From NCBI RefSeq assembly GCF_020379485.1, contig NC_063438.1, positions 8,756,335 through 8,820,334 of the forward strand: DNA of 64,000 bases, read 5' to 3'. The stretch comes from Brassica napus. Its lineage: Eukaryota; Streptophyta; Magnoliopsida; Brassicales; Brassicaceae. Within the stretch, counting starts at the first letter, position 1, and each line of letters starts with the position of its first letter. The notes beneath the pieces are model-generated. The model worked only from the letters and a program-made list of their open reading frames with translations. It ran no database searches and was not told the DNA's origin. This document shows positions 44,787 to 56,434 of the stretch, one piece after another. The position numbers and the translations under genes were made by a program.

Positions 44787-46778
44787 TGTTGGTGTGAATG
44801 ATGTTGACTGCACTGCCAAGAAGGGGGGTCCTCCCTCATATAACAGAAATATTCAGGGTAGTTTAGGAATAATCTAAGTTTGTTAACACGACACGCGTAC
44901 AATATTAAGATTTTTCTTTTTAAAGACAACTCTCTTTAATTTTTCTTTTGTTTTCGGTTACACTGCCAGGACATTCACATTTTTCTCTTTAATTTTTATT
45001 CAATCCGCATAAGATTTATCGCGGTGTATTTCAAATATATTGGCCCTACTGTATTTATCATTACTGGGTAAAAATTAAAATTTATTCTACTAAAATAAAA
45101 CTAGATTTTGCGGATATTTAATAAATGTATAGTTTTGATATTAGTGTAATTTTTAAATATATATATATATATATATATATTCCATTTTAATGTTATATAT
45201 TGTGTAACTCTATAATACTATTGTTAGATTTGTTATTCGGTATTATTAATATATAGTAATTTTTAATAAATTTGATTTTGTTATTAATTTTAGTTACTTA
45301 TATTTTTAAGTTAGGTAACAATAAATAACAAAAACTCTCCTTCAAAACACCTTTTTTTTTAATTTATACATTTTACATCTAATATATTTTTAAAATTTAT
45401 TTATTTATATTATCGAACAGATATATATAAGATAATTTATATTTAAATATTGTGTTAAAAAAATATTCTTTAACATTATATCATTTTAGTATCTTACGGG
45501 ATGTATAAGTAAATACACTGTCTTGTATAAATAAAATAGCTTATTATTTTAGTAAATCTTATACATAGTAGTATCTATTATATTATTTTAGTAAATCTTA
45601 TGGGCAATTCTCTCAAATAACATTTTTAAAAATTTTGTCAAAATAATCCTCAAGAAAAAAAAAGATCAAATAGTCCCTTTTTATTTTGATTTTTTTTTTT
45701 TAAATTTGAAACCCTATTCCCAAAACTCCACTCCTTAACTCTAAACTTTAAGTCTAGATTAGTTAATCCTAGGGTAAAAATGTAGTTTTACCCTTTAATA
45801 AAACGTAATTTGGTCATTTTCTTCATTGAAAGCTATTTTTGTGAAAATAAACTAAAATAGACTATCCTAGAGAATTTCTCAAATTTTATTGATATATTAT
45901 ATTTTTGGATGTTATGATATTACGTTTTTTTGTCATTAAATGAATATTTCAAAATGTTCAATTACTTTAATTTTTAACATAGTTTGTTTTTTCGTGTACA
46001 TTCCAAAATTTTATATTTTGTTGGAAAATTACAAAAAATATTTTTGAGTCTAGAAGATTACATGAATTTTGAACTTTTTCTTTGTTACTACATTAATACA
46101 TTATTTTATAAAAACAATATTTGAACTTTTGGTAAGAGTTTTTATATATATCTTAACATATTTTGTTATAATTCAAATAAAAATTATTTATTAAAATATA
46201 TTTTTAAATAGTTATATATTAATATATTTATTATATAAACATTTTTAAACAACATATTGTTGAGAGTTTAAAAAAAAAGAGATAATATATAGTTGTAGAT
46301 ATAAAAGTTTAACCTATGCTAGTATATTTATTTTTGTATAATACTATTATATATTTTACAAATTTAACCAGTTTTAATGATGAGTGATAATTTATTTAAA
46401 TAAAACTATCTTTAAAAAGGTTATTTTACCTATTTAATATAATTTTGTCATGTTTAATGCGCATATCATTTAGTTTTTTAATATAATACATAATATAATT
46501 ATAAATTTATAAAAAAAAATATAGATTTTTATTTTCTTGTTTTATAATAAAATTTTAATTAACATTGATTTATAATAAAAGTATATTACTAATTAAGAAA
46601 TTAATTAATGTGTTAGTAGTATTTTGTTAGATTCTTTTTCAACAGATTTTGTTCATTAAAAAATAAAATTCAATTTTATAGTTGTTTTATTATTAATGTA
46701 TAATCAGATATGTCATATTTACCTAATTTATAAGTAGTCCTACTATGACTTGTTAAAATTAGATAAAATATAAGACAC
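44787..46778. other. AT-rich intergenic DNA
   Basis: The first ~150 bp is the DUF538 promoter side. The rest is very AT-rich, with a (TA)n run at about 45155-45180 and no gene. A degenerate ACTAGATTTTG at 45103-45113 resembles a Helitron 3' end on the minus strand but lacks a hairpin. Confidence 0.5.
45601..45881. mobile_element. Possible small MITE
   Basis: GGGCAATTCTCTCAAATAAC at the left faces an inverted GAGAAATTCTCTAGGATAGT at the right. The interior has the non-coding character of a common Brassicaceae repeat. No clean target duplication was found, so the limits are approximate. Confidence 0.35.
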
Positions 46779-46781
46779 TAA

Positions 46782-48425
46782 GACCCTGTTCGTTTGCTCA
46801 CCCAGGTGATCCATCTGGGTGAAGATGCAAATTGATGTTCGTTTTATGCATTATAATGCTACATCCAGATGGATCACCCTGCTGAATTTTTAAAAACTCA
46901 TTTCAAATTCTCACCCAAATGAAGATGAGTCTTGATGGTGCATCTCGATGCAGATGCATCTAGTTCAATCCAAAATGATAAATGACAAAAACGACATTTT
47001 AAAATCAAAATATTATTTTCAAACCGTAAATTCTATTTTTTTGCATATACATTTTCCCGCTATAACCAAAAAATGCGTTTTCTCGTAAAAACGGAAAAAC
47101 ACACTTTCCCGCCAAAACCACAAGATGCGTTTTTCCGCAAAAAAAAACATTAAACACACATTTTCATAAAAACACATTTTTCGGCTAAACCAGTAAAACT
47201 ACACTTTTTGACCAAAACCCAAAAAACGTATATTCCCGCCAAAACTCCAAAAAGCATTTTTTGGCCAAAACCGCAAAAAGCATTTTCCCGTCAAAATCAG
47301 AACAACACATTTTCTCGCCAAAACAAAAAAAAACACATTTTTTCGCCAAAACCGAAAAGCATAATTTTTCCGCCAAAGCCGGAAAACAGAATTTTCCCGC
47401 CAAAACAGGAAAATGGAATTTTCCCGCCAAAACAAGAAAATGAAATTTTCCTGCCAAAAACCGGAAAAGCGCATTTTTCCGCCAAAACCGAAAAACACAA
47501 TTTTCCCGCAAAAACCGGAAAACAGAATTTTCCCGCCAAAACAAGAAAGTGGAATTTTCCCGCCAAAACCAGAAATCAGAATTTTCCCGCAAAAACCAGA
47601 AAACACATTTCCCGCCAAAACTGAAAAATACAATTTTACCGCCAAAACCGGAAAATAAAATTTTCCCGCCAAAACCGGAAAAACGTATTTTCCCGCTAAA
47701 ATCGGAAAACATATTATCCCGCTAAAATCGGAAAAACGCATTTTTCCGCCAAAACCGGAAAACAGAATTTTTCCGCCAAAACCGGAAAATGAAATTTTTC
47801 CGCCAAAACCGGAAAATGTATTTTTTTGCCAAAACCAGAAAATATATTTTCCCGCCAAAACCGAAAAAATATATTTTCCCGCCAAAACCGGGAAACCGTA
47901 TTTTCCCGCCAAAACCGTAAAAATGCTTTTCCCGCCAAATCACGAAAAATCCCACCAAAATCGTGAAAAAAACTTTTCCCGTCAAAAAGACTTTTCCCGC
48001 CAAAACTTCAAAACACATTTTTCCGTCCAAACCGCAAAAATGTATTTTTCCGCCAAACCCATAAAACGTATTTTTCCGCCAAACCCATAAAACGTATTTT
48101 TCCGCAAAACCATAAGAATGCATTTTTTCGCGAAAAACACATATTTCCTCAAAAACCGCAAAAATATTTTCGGTCAAAACCATAAAATGCTATTTTTCCG
48201 CCGAAACGTAAAAAAAAATATATTTTAGTTATTTTATTAACAAGTCCACCTGGATGCAGATGAAAATTAAAAAATGAAAAGCAAACGAACATAGTTGCAT
48301 TCAGATGATTCATCTGGATACATGGACGAAATGAAGAAACGAACAACACCCAGATGGAGCATCTGGATAAGACATCTAGATGGACCATCTTGATGCATCT
48401 TCCAGATGTACAAACGAACAGGGAC
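46782..48425. mobile_element. PIF/Harbinger-like non-autonomous element with internal minisatellite
   Basis: The left end GACCCTGTTCGTTTGCTCAC and the right end (reverse complement) GTCCCTGTTCGTTTGTACAT are inverted termini. TAA flanks both sides (46779-46781 and 48426-48428), the 3-bp duplication typical of PIF/Harbinger. Subterminal ATCCATCTGG/CCAGATGGATC motifs repeat several times near both ends. The middle ~1.2 kb is a minisatellite. No transposase is encoded. Confidence 0.75.
47050..48235. repeat. ~27-bp minisatellite, roughly 40 copies
   Basis: The consensus is about TTTTCCCGCCAAAACCGGAAAA plus 4-6 variable bases, repeated without interruption. Because 27 is a multiple of three, long open frames appear on both strands in several frames (for example 47199-47912, minus). 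They are nine-residue repeat translations, not genes. Copies near the edges are more diverged than those in the centre. Confidence 0.9.
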
Positions 48426-48512
48426 TAAATTAATAGATTAGACAGTGTGGACCAGTTTAACTTAACATTTTTATTTGATATTTGCTTTAGTCAATTATAA
48501 ACAAAATATTTC

Positions 48513-49873
48513 TTGGTCGAAGGTCGTTTTAAAATCATCAAGAGAGTTTCAAAGTGGATTGCACCCATGATGTCCAATATCTCCATGGAGAAACCATTTT
48601 CCTTTGTGATGGAGCGGTTACGAGGCGATTTGAGAGACAAAGATTCGATAAAAGACCAAATCCATGTTTGGTTTCCTATATTTTCTCTCAAACTTTCTTG
48701 CAAAGCTACATCATTTTTTTCGAAATTTCTACAAATTCCTGCTCAACATGGCATTACAAGATATCAATTTAGAGTTTCAGACACGCCGATTGATCTACCT
48801 AAGGAGGTGGTCAAACAAGCGGCATATGAGAATTGGTTTATCATTGTGGGGAGTCCAGTCATGCCAAGAAGACAAAACGTTCGTGCAATTGTTGCATCTA
48901 TGCCAAGGAACTGGGGTTTTAAAGGTATGTTCGCGCAAAATTACAGAAAAGAGACGTTTTCAGTTTGTGTATCTTTCGGAGAAAGCGATGGATACTGTGA
49001 TGCGAAGGGGCCCATGGGCATTTGATGATAGGATGTTAGTCCTTCTGAAATGGACTCTTTTAATGGAATTGGAGCTGCTTAACTTCATCATGTTCTTGAT
49101 ACAAGTCAGGGGCATCCCTCTCCAGTTTATGAATCATGAAGTCATACATCACATTGTGAGAGCTATGGGAGAGTATATCCAAATGGAGTACAATGAAGAA
49201 GCGGGAGGAAGATGGAATTTTTCCGAGTAAGGTTGGAGTTGAATGTAACACATCCATTGAGATTCTAGAGGCACTTCCAGTTCACACTTGGAGTCAACAC
49301 GTTGCTAAACTTTCACTATGAAATTGAGAGGCTTTTGTGAAGTTTGTGGGATGCTCACTTATATTGGGCTTGTTTTATCAACAATGGTGGTCCATGTCCA
49401 AATGGAGGTGATGATCATAATGAAGAGGAAAAAGTTCCAAACTAAGGAATCGTAATAGAGGAAGTGCATTAAGATCCAATTGGAGAAGAGGAAGCTGAAA
49501 TAGAGGATCCAATTAAGGAAGAATATGAGAGGAACATTGAGGCTATTGAAAATGAAGCTGATGATGATGAACTATGGAGCAGAGCTGCAGTGGAAATGAT
49601 GTATTCTTAGGATCTGAAAAAGGAGGAGATGTACAATCTTATTCCCAATAATCATTTTGGTGTTCGAGGAGAAATAGAACATGATCTCAAAAAGAAAGCT
49701 TGGATCGATGAAGCTAATGGAAGTAAGTCTAGGTTTGCTAGGGGTGAGAAAGAGGAATCAAGTGGAAATAATGGTATCGAAAGGAAGAAAGGATATACGT
49801 CACAATCTAGTGATGAGGATGCGGATGAAAAGATAAATGATGAGTCTGAACAGAGAGGCGCGGTGGGCCCATA
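48513..49873 (+). pseudogene. LINE ORF1-type relic (DUF4283 / CCHC region)
   Basis: Two overlapping frames together read as the nucleic-acid-binding ORF1 typical of plant LINEs. The first part has DTPIDLPKEV and RRQNVRAIVASMPRNWGFKG. After a frameshift near 48945 it continues FQFVYLSEKAMDTVMRRGPW, AFDDRMLVLLKW, IQVRGIPLQFMNHEVIHHI. Further on, RLRGFCEVCGM-like zinc-knuckle remains appear near 49325-49350, broken by indels. An acidic C-terminal region is open at 49629-49873. No reverse transcriptase follows. Confidence 0.7.
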
Positions 49874-50500
49874 ACCACCACTACCACAATGAGGATAATG
49901 AGTTAAAACTATCAAGGATTAAACACTGACTCGATATTTCGATGCTTTAAAGAGATAAATAAAAAATATCTCTTGGACATTATATGTCTCAGAAACAAGA
50001 TGTATATGTAAAGAGCTGTGGGTATTGGGTTTACTACATCTTGTAGTAGTTACTCCGGGTGAATAGAAGGAGATTTAACTATTATGGTTTGGACTTGGGC
50101 CAAAATTTTCTCCTGGGTATAATTTGGTCTACAATTTCACTCAGAAAATAAACAAGAGATTTTTGTGTTTAATCTCTACCAAGTAAGTCACAATTAAGTC
50201 AAAGAAAGTCCCAAGTTTACAAGGGGGTTTTCTAAAACATTAGTCTTTATTTCAGTCAAACTCATTATTAAGTCAAGCAAGTCTTTGACTTCTATTTTCT
50301 ATGCATTATTTTTAGAAATTTATTTTTGATCTACGAAACATAATCATATAAATAAAGCCTATTAGACAGACTTGTTTTACATTAAACCTTATGTTTGTTT
50401 GAGAATAATTCTCGATCGTTCCTTGTGAACATTTCGATCTTTGGTGGATTCTCTTATAAATATATTTTTTTACATAATAATTGAAGATATACTCGATGAG
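49874..50500. other. Spacer without a recognisable gene
   Basis: No feature beyond AT-rich DNA is seen. It may include the decayed 3' part of the LINE relic. Confidence 0.5.
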
Positions 50501-50508
50501 CTTACATA

Positions 50509-50717
50509 CAAGGGCGAATCCAGAGTAAATATTTAGTGGGTGCAAAGATTAATAATGTCCTAAAGGGGAAGCGAACTTGAGCTATTAAGGGGTGCACAAC
50601 ACTACTAAACCAACTCATCTAACTGATTTCTTTTGTATCTTTACGCATAAAATGTCTAATATTTATAAAATTATGGGTGCACATGCCACCGTTGTCTAAG
50701 CACTGGCTTCGCCCCTG
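50509..50717. mobile_element. 209-bp hAT-type MITE
   Basis: A perfect 8-bp target duplication CTTACATA flanks it (50501-50508 and 50718-50725). The ends CAAGGGCGAATCCAG and (reverse complement) CAGGGGCGAAGCCAG are hAT-style inverted termini. There is no coding capacity. Confidence 0.85.
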
Positions 50718-50764
50718 CTTACATAGACTCCCAACATCCTATCAAAGTATATAATTGACTCGAT

Positions 50765-50925
50765 GAGCTTACATAGAAAGAAGAAGCCTCATCTTCTGCA
50801 TCTGCTCGTCCAAGTCCGAGTCCATAACACTCCCAATGCTTCCGAAAACACCCTAGATCGACATGACCGTTTCGTTCAGAATATGAAACTCATTTTTAAA
50901 GAAAACATCTGTCAGAGACTTTTCC
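50765..50925 (+). pseudogene. Probable remnant of HUB2 first exon
   Basis: The frame reads RKKKPHLLHLL and later VQNMKLI. This resembles the KKPHLLHS...(Y)QNQKL start of the H2B-monoubiquitinating RING ligase HUB2. At1g55250 lies between the DUF538 and DUF716 genes in A. thaliana (from memory), exactly the position here. The rest of the ~880-residue gene, including the RING finger, is absent; a broken Copia occupies the following DNA. The match is short, so the call is tentative. Confidence 0.4.
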
Positions 50926-51440
50926 GGAGAATCTATTTTCTGAGGTTTCTACTCGACTGATTAGTTATTTACTAGGATAGGATGCACGTGAATTTATATG
51001 AAAATTATTTAAGAAATATCGTATGAAAAAATAAAATTTATATTCTTGATCAAATTAATATTTCTGGCCCTTAACATTTTTCTAAAAACATTTTTGTTAA
51101 TTACATAATTTATTTACTAATGAGCTCATCCTATTTTATAAAATATTTTAGGTCAAAAAATCACTTATTGCATAAGAACCTAACGTTTATGCCGAAAAAT
51201 CTTAAGCATACTATTTGGTTACAATGAAACTATGTCAGTTCGGTTTTATATCATGATTTAGCAATTTGAAAGTTAATTATGGTTATGAGAAGTTTACATT
51301 CACGTGCCAAATCTATCTTCAATATTTTTTCTCATTTTTGTGTCGTTTTTTTTTCATTTTGGTTATTGCTAAATATTAATATTGACTTTTGAGTTTATTC
51401 TTATTTCATTATTTTATTTTGACCCGAGATTTAGAAAATA
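50926..51440. other. AT-rich spacer
   Basis: No gene is recognised between the HUB2-like remnant and the start of Copia homology. Confidence 0.5.
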
Positions 51441-54400
51441 TTTAAGATTTAAAATTAGTAAAGAGATAAGGCCGATGAGGAGAAGACATTGTGGCATCAG
51501 AGATTAGGGCATCCTGCCTTTGGTTTTTAAGTTCTTTACCTTTTGTTTCAGGTGTTTTAGACAATAGGGAGAAATTTGGTGGTTGTGACATTTGTTTTAA
51601 GTCCAAACAAACTCGAGGAGTATTTTCTGAGAGTATTAATAAAGCTTATGTTGCATTTGAATTGATACATGTTGATCTTTGGGGTCCTTACCGCGAACCA
51701 TCTTCATGTGGGGCCGTCTATTTCCTTACAATCGTCGACGACTTCTCCAGAGCGGTCTGGATACATTTGCTCCTTGGAAGTCGGAGGTCAAAATGGTTTT
51801 ACCCAACTTTTGTGCCTTGGCGCAAAGACAATTGGACGCTCAGTTCAAACGGTTTGAAGTGATAATGGAACAGAGTTTATGTGTCTTTCAAAGTACTTCT
51901 CAGCCAATGGAATCATTCATCAGATGTCTCGCGTGTCCACTCCACAACAGAATGGTAGGGTTGAACACAAACATCAACACATACTTAACGTGTCGAGATT
52001 TTTGATGTTTCAAGCAAATCTCCCCATCAAGTTCTGGGGCGAGTGTGTTCTTGCAGCAGCGCATGTGATCAACAGGACGCCGTCGAGCCTGCTGCATGGG
52101 AAGACTCCGTATGAGTGTATGCATGGCAAACCTCCACGGTATGAAGACATCAAGGTCTTCGGGTGTTTGTGTTTCGCACACAAGGCATCTCGTGACAAAG
52201 ATAAATTTAAGGAGAGAAGAAGAAAGTGTGTCTTCGTGGGATATCCGTTTGGAAAACATGGCTGGAAGTTGTATGATTTGGACAGTGGCGAGTTATTTGT
52301 CTCACGTGATGTCGTTTTCACTGAGACATCATTTCCTTACGATGATATTGCAGTTGCTCTGTTGATGCCACCACTCTGCCGGTGGCTCAAGAGACGAATA
52401 TCATATGTTGCGAGTCACCGTTGTTGGAGTCAAGGGGAAGTGTCGAAGTAGAAGTTGCTGTAACTCCAACAGTGGAGGATTCAACTGAGGCCGAGACTAC
52501 TGAAGCATCAGCCAAGCCTTCTGATGTTGTCGTTGATGCAGAAAAAGAGGTGCAGAATCCAGTAACAGAGAGTGTTCAGGTGGAACAACTAGGGAGAGGA
52601 CATCGAGTCTCACAACCTTCCACAAGACTCAGAGACTATGTAGCATACAACTCCCAATGTCTCGATAAACATAACACCACTCCTGCTTCGCCTGCAACGC
52701 CAACAAGGTCCTCAGCAACGGTCCAAGGTACGTCATCATACCCCATTTTTGCGTATGTCTCTGATGCAGTGTTCTCTGAGAAACATCAAGTGTTCCTTGC
52801 AGCCATATCCTCAGAGAAGGAACCAAGAAACTTCAAAGAGGCGATGCAATATCCACGCTTCAGAGACACGATATCAACTGAGATAGTAGCCCTGGAAGAA
52901 CAGAGGACTTGGGATGTGACAGACTTGCCGCGAGGAAAGAAAGCGCTGTCTTGCATGTGGATATATAAGTACTAGTTTAACGCTGATGGTACGGTAGAAA
53001 AGCCCAAGGCTAGACTTGTAGTTTGCGGTAACAGACAAGTAGAGGGAGTAGATTACAACAAGACTTTTGCTCCAGTCGCGAAGTTAATGACGGTTCGAAC
53101 ATTGTTGGAGGATGCTGCGGCAAGGAACTGGGAGGTCCGTCAGATGGACGTGCATAATGCATTCCTCCATGGAGAGTTAGAGGAGGAAGTCTATATGCAG
53201 ATGCCTCCTGGATTCGAGTCAGGTGAGTCTGGTCAGGTGTGTCGCTTGAGAAAGTCTCTGTATGGACTGAAACAAGCGCCGAGATGTTGGTTTTCAAAGT
53301 TGACAGATGCATTGAAGAAATTTTGGTTCAAGCAGTCGTATTCTGACTATTATCTCTTCACATACATCAAAGGAGATAGATCACTTCGAGTACTTGTGTA
53401 TGTAGACGATCTGATCATAGCGGGGAACGATGTGAAGATGGTGACAAAGTTCAAAGCGTATCTGAGTGACTGCTTCAAGATGAAAGACTTGGAGAAAGCC
53501 AAGTACTTCTTGGGTATTGAGATTGCGAGAGGACCACAAGGGATGTTCTTGACGCAGAGGAAGTAGGTACTTGACATAGTAGCGGATGCAGGCCTGCTTG
53601 AGTGCAAGCCAGTTGTGACTCCAATGGAGCAAAATCACAAACTCTTGTCGGATAAAGGACTGTTCTGTAAGGATCCAGCTCGTTATCGAAGGTTTGTGGG
53701 AAAATTGGTCTATCTGGTTATAACGAGACCAGAGTTGAGCTACGCGGTGCTTGTGCTATCTCAGGTTATGCAACACCCGCGAGAGGCGCATTGGGATGCT
53801 GTTGTACGAATGATAAGATATCTGAAAGGGTGCCCTGACCAAGGCATTATGTTGAAGTCGATAAGTGATCTGCGTCTGCGTGTGTTTTGCGATGCAGACT
53901 GGGCGGCGTGTCCTAAGTCGCGACGATCTCTGTCTTCGTTTGTTGTCTTGCTAGGTGACTCACCTATCTCCTGGAAGACGAAGAAGCAGAACACGGTCTC
54001 TCACTCTTCAGCTGAAGCAGAGTACAGGTCAGTGGCGGTGGTGTTGCGAGAGCTCAAATGGCTTAAGCGACTCTTGCGAGACTTCGGAGTGCAACACTCT
54101 GCGCCAATGGAAATATTCTGCGACAGCAAATCAGCGTTGTATATTGCAGCCAACCCTGTGTTTCACGAGCGCACGAAACACATCGAAGCTGACTGTCATA
54201 GTGTCAGAGACGCAGTTCAAGATAAGTCGATCGTGACTAGACATGTTCATACAACAGAACAGCTAGCAGAAGCGTTGGGAGCTCCTGCGTTTCACTATCT
54301 GTTGGCCAAGTTAGGTGTTTGTAATCTCCACGCACCAACTTGAGGGGGAGTGTTAGTGATGGTTATGTCGGGTTAGAGTGTACCAGTTAGGAGATACGGT

Positions 54401-54547
54401 ATCTTGGAGTATAAGTTAATAGATAAGAGATAAGTACGAAATACGAAGTAGTTGTGACAAGTATAGATCTGATATGTTGAGATCTCGAGTGTTACTAATA
54501 TATATGTATGTTGTATGTGATCAATACAACTCGGAACATTCACAACA
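51440..54547 (+). mobile_element. 5'-truncated, decayed Copia retrotransposon with 3' LTR
   Basis: Only the second half of pol is left. GAG-pre-integrase/integrase homology starts with LWHQRLGHP-like sequence at ~51488 and shifts frame several times. VSTPQQNGRVEHKHQ and PSSLLHGKTPYECM (integrase) follow at 51.9-52.2 kb. The reverse transcriptase has DVHNAFLHGELEEEVYMQMP, LYGLKQAPR and YVDDLIIAG; RNase H has AEAEYRSVA. In-frame stops occur at about 52974 and 53566. Purine tract GAGGGGGAG precedes the LTR at 54351. No gag, protease or 5' LTR is visible. It is a different and much older element than the one at 37-41.7 kb. Confidence 0.88.
54351..54547 (+). repeat. 3' LTR of the decayed Copia
   Basis: It starts TGTTAGTGATGG right after the polypurine tract and ends near CATTCACAACA. 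A TATATATGTATG element lies at about 54500. The partner LTR is missing, so the right boundary is approximate. Confidence 0.65.
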
Positions 54548-54916
54548 TCTTCTTCCTTAGTTTACAGTAAGTTTCAGTTCAGTTTATTTACTTGCATAAG
54601 TTTATTGCTGTTTAGTGATTTTGATGGCTTGATGCAGTCATGTATAAGCATATGTTCTTACCGAGTCCTTGATTTTTAATCAGGAGTGTGGAATTGCTTA
54701 CAGTTGTTTAACCCTCTCCTTTGCTCTTTTGAGCCGCTCTCTTCTTGGACCAGTGAGTGTTGTGTTTTTTTGTTTCAGATTGTAAGCTTTCTTTGAAATC
54801 TGTGTTATGGTCTCAAGTTGTGAAGCAAGTTGGTAAAGTTTTAGACTGTGTTTTTTTGGCAATATAATCTTCTTAATCTAACTCTATGTGATGCTATTGG
54901 TCTCTGCATATTAAAA
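54548..54916. other. Non-coding stretch leading into the gene-fragment cluster
   Basis: An acceptor-like TTTTTTGTTTCAG at ~54767-54779 precedes an open CKLSLKSVLWSQVVKQVGKV frame that I do not recognise. This may be the 5' part of the captured cluster. Confidence 0.35.
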
Positions 54917-54983
54917 GATCAGAAAAAGCTCCAAGGACAGCTTGAATCAGAACGAGAGGCGCTTTACGGGTCAAAACCAGTTC
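54917..54983 (+). pseudogene. MAP65-like exon fragment
   Basis: GATCAGAAAAAGCTCCAAGG... encodes DQKKLQGQLESEREALYGSK plus P, closely resembling the conserved (R)DQK..QGQL..E.EALYGSKPSPSK segment near the C-terminal end of plant MAP65 microtubule-bundling proteins. Only this ~67-bp piece remains, after which the frame ends. It is too short to act alone. Confidence 0.6.
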
Positions 54984-55254
54984 TAAGTCTTACAATAAAC
55001 AGAAACTAACATATCATTATAGTGATGAGTATATTCTCTTAATTTCATTGTTGAACAAATTCTTTTCTTCACCTGCGTGAAGAAGAGGGCTTGATGTTGC
55101 TAGACTTCCCTCAAAGAAGCAGTCAATGATTCCAACGCTGTCGGTATCATCAGGTTACAAACATATTACTCAACTTCTTCTGAAATTTCTTAGTTACTAA
55201 ATTCACGAAAGTGAAGTAGATGAGAGTAAACTTAAGTTAGTTTTTTTTTTCCAG

Positions 55255-55590
55255 GTTTCTGCTGATCAAAGATAGAGATTGGCAATATCTGTGGAGAGGC
55301 TTGACCGAGTTAGCGACATAATCAGAGATAGTAGACGAAATATCTTGCTGTATCAGTTCTTCAAGATATGAGCCAGCACGACAAACTCTCCTTCACTCGC
55401 ATAGCAAGGTATGGTGCCAACATTACATCAATCGCACGCATTTGCTGTCTCAAAATCAAAACCATAAAGATGAAGACTATTTACTCATATACATTTACTC
55501 ATTAGGTGCAAATGCATGACCATATACCTTTCGTATGTGAATGTAGCTTCATGGTGTGGATGAGGATGAGGTTTTCAAGGCTATCTCTTT
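55255..55590 (+). pseudogene. VTI1-type v-SNARE fragment (two exons with intron)
   Basis: After a TTTTTTCCAG acceptor, 55255-55408 reads VSADQR(stop)RLAISVERLD and SDIIRDSRR. Then, with frame slips, come AVSVLQDMSQ and RQTLLHSHSK, ending at a GTATGG donor. A second exon from 55547 reads LHGVDED. This is the order ADQR.RLA.S.ERLD...RI.ESRR...SILQDL..QRQTLLH.H.KLHGVD of VTI1 SNAREs. The retained intron shows it is a DNA-level copy, not a retrocopy. The SNARE end and membrane anchor are missing. Confidence 0.75.
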
Positions 55591-55800
55591 CCCCCTTTGT
55601 TGCTTGGTGTGATTTCCCACACAGCTGCATAAATATCTTTATGGTCCTCCTCCTTTAGAATACAATAGTATCACCTTTCTTTAATCTTCTTTAATGTGTT
55701 AATGTCGGAAACTTTTTGCCTAGAAAGAAACTCTATGTCTCCTTAAATACTCTCTACTGGTACTGATTTAGTTGCATCTCTTGTGTCTCAATCAAAAACA

Positions 55801-56434
55801 GATGGGGAGAGAAAGGATCAGCGACAACAGACGCATACACAACTTTCAGAACATAAAGCCAACAATCGAAACAACAAAGTGAATGGGTCCACAGCAACAT
55901 AAGCGGAAGCAGCATTAGTGGTTGCTAAAAGACCTGACTCTGGTGGTCAACAAGGCTATGTTATACATTTTCTCGCCAACCATTTTCTTGTTAAGTTTGA
56001 TCCTTCACAGAAGATATAGCATTACAACGTTGGAATCTCTCAAACCCTTCAAAGGAAATTACTCGGATAATCAAACAAAAACTCGTGGAGACTAGGCAGA
56101 GTAGCTACTCTGGTGCTGTCCCTGCTTTTGATGCTAGGAAAAACATTTACAGCCCTGTGGAGTTTCAAGAAGATAGGTTTGAGTTATTTGCTAACCTCCC
56201 TATGCCATCCTGCAATATTTTGATCAAGTGTGGTGACTTGCGTGAGAAGCTACCAGTAGAAGAAGATTGATAAAATGTTTAGGGTTAACATGAAGCTTGT
56301 GTCCAAGTTTGATGGGAAGAAACAGGAAGGTGAAAACTAGGCTCCTCTGCCATAATACATTCATGCTCTTTATGTGGACTTGAGAGAGAATTCAATGGAG
56401 AAGTGTACATCGTTTTTGGAAGATTTCATTATTA
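55801..56434 (+). pseudogene. ARGONAUTE2/3-like fragment (N domain)
   Basis: From 55921: VAKRPDSGGQQGYVIHFLAN and HFLVKFDPSQKI. A frame slip is followed by PSKEITRIIKQKLVETRQSS, then PAFDARKNIYSPVEFQEDRF, LPMPSC, CGDLREKLP, FRVNMKLVSKFDGKKQ and EKCTS. This is the ArgoN region that precedes the PAZ domain in plant AGO2/AGO3 small-RNA effectors. There are at least three stops or shifts. The similarity stops abruptly at ~56434, where a GACACCTCATCA-type AT-rich sequence begins. PAZ, MID and PIWI are absent. Confidence 0.85.

Noticed and set aside
44786..44819. Longer N-terminus for the DUF538 protein
   Set aside because: The extension starts with TTG rather than ATG, and the signal peptide fits the ATG at 44786.
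45103..45113. ACTAGATTTTG as a minus-strand Helitron 3' end
   Set aside because: No GC hairpin next to it and no matching 5' end; the motif alone is too short.
47185..48183. Long open frames on both strands (up to 237 codons) resembling a repeat protein
   Set aside because: The 27-bp minisatellite period keeps several frames open at once; the protein-like repeats are a by-product, with no start or promoter logic.
53010..53312. Minus-strand frames across the 51.4-54.3 kb region
   Set aside because: Shadows of the decayed Copia pol on the plus strand.
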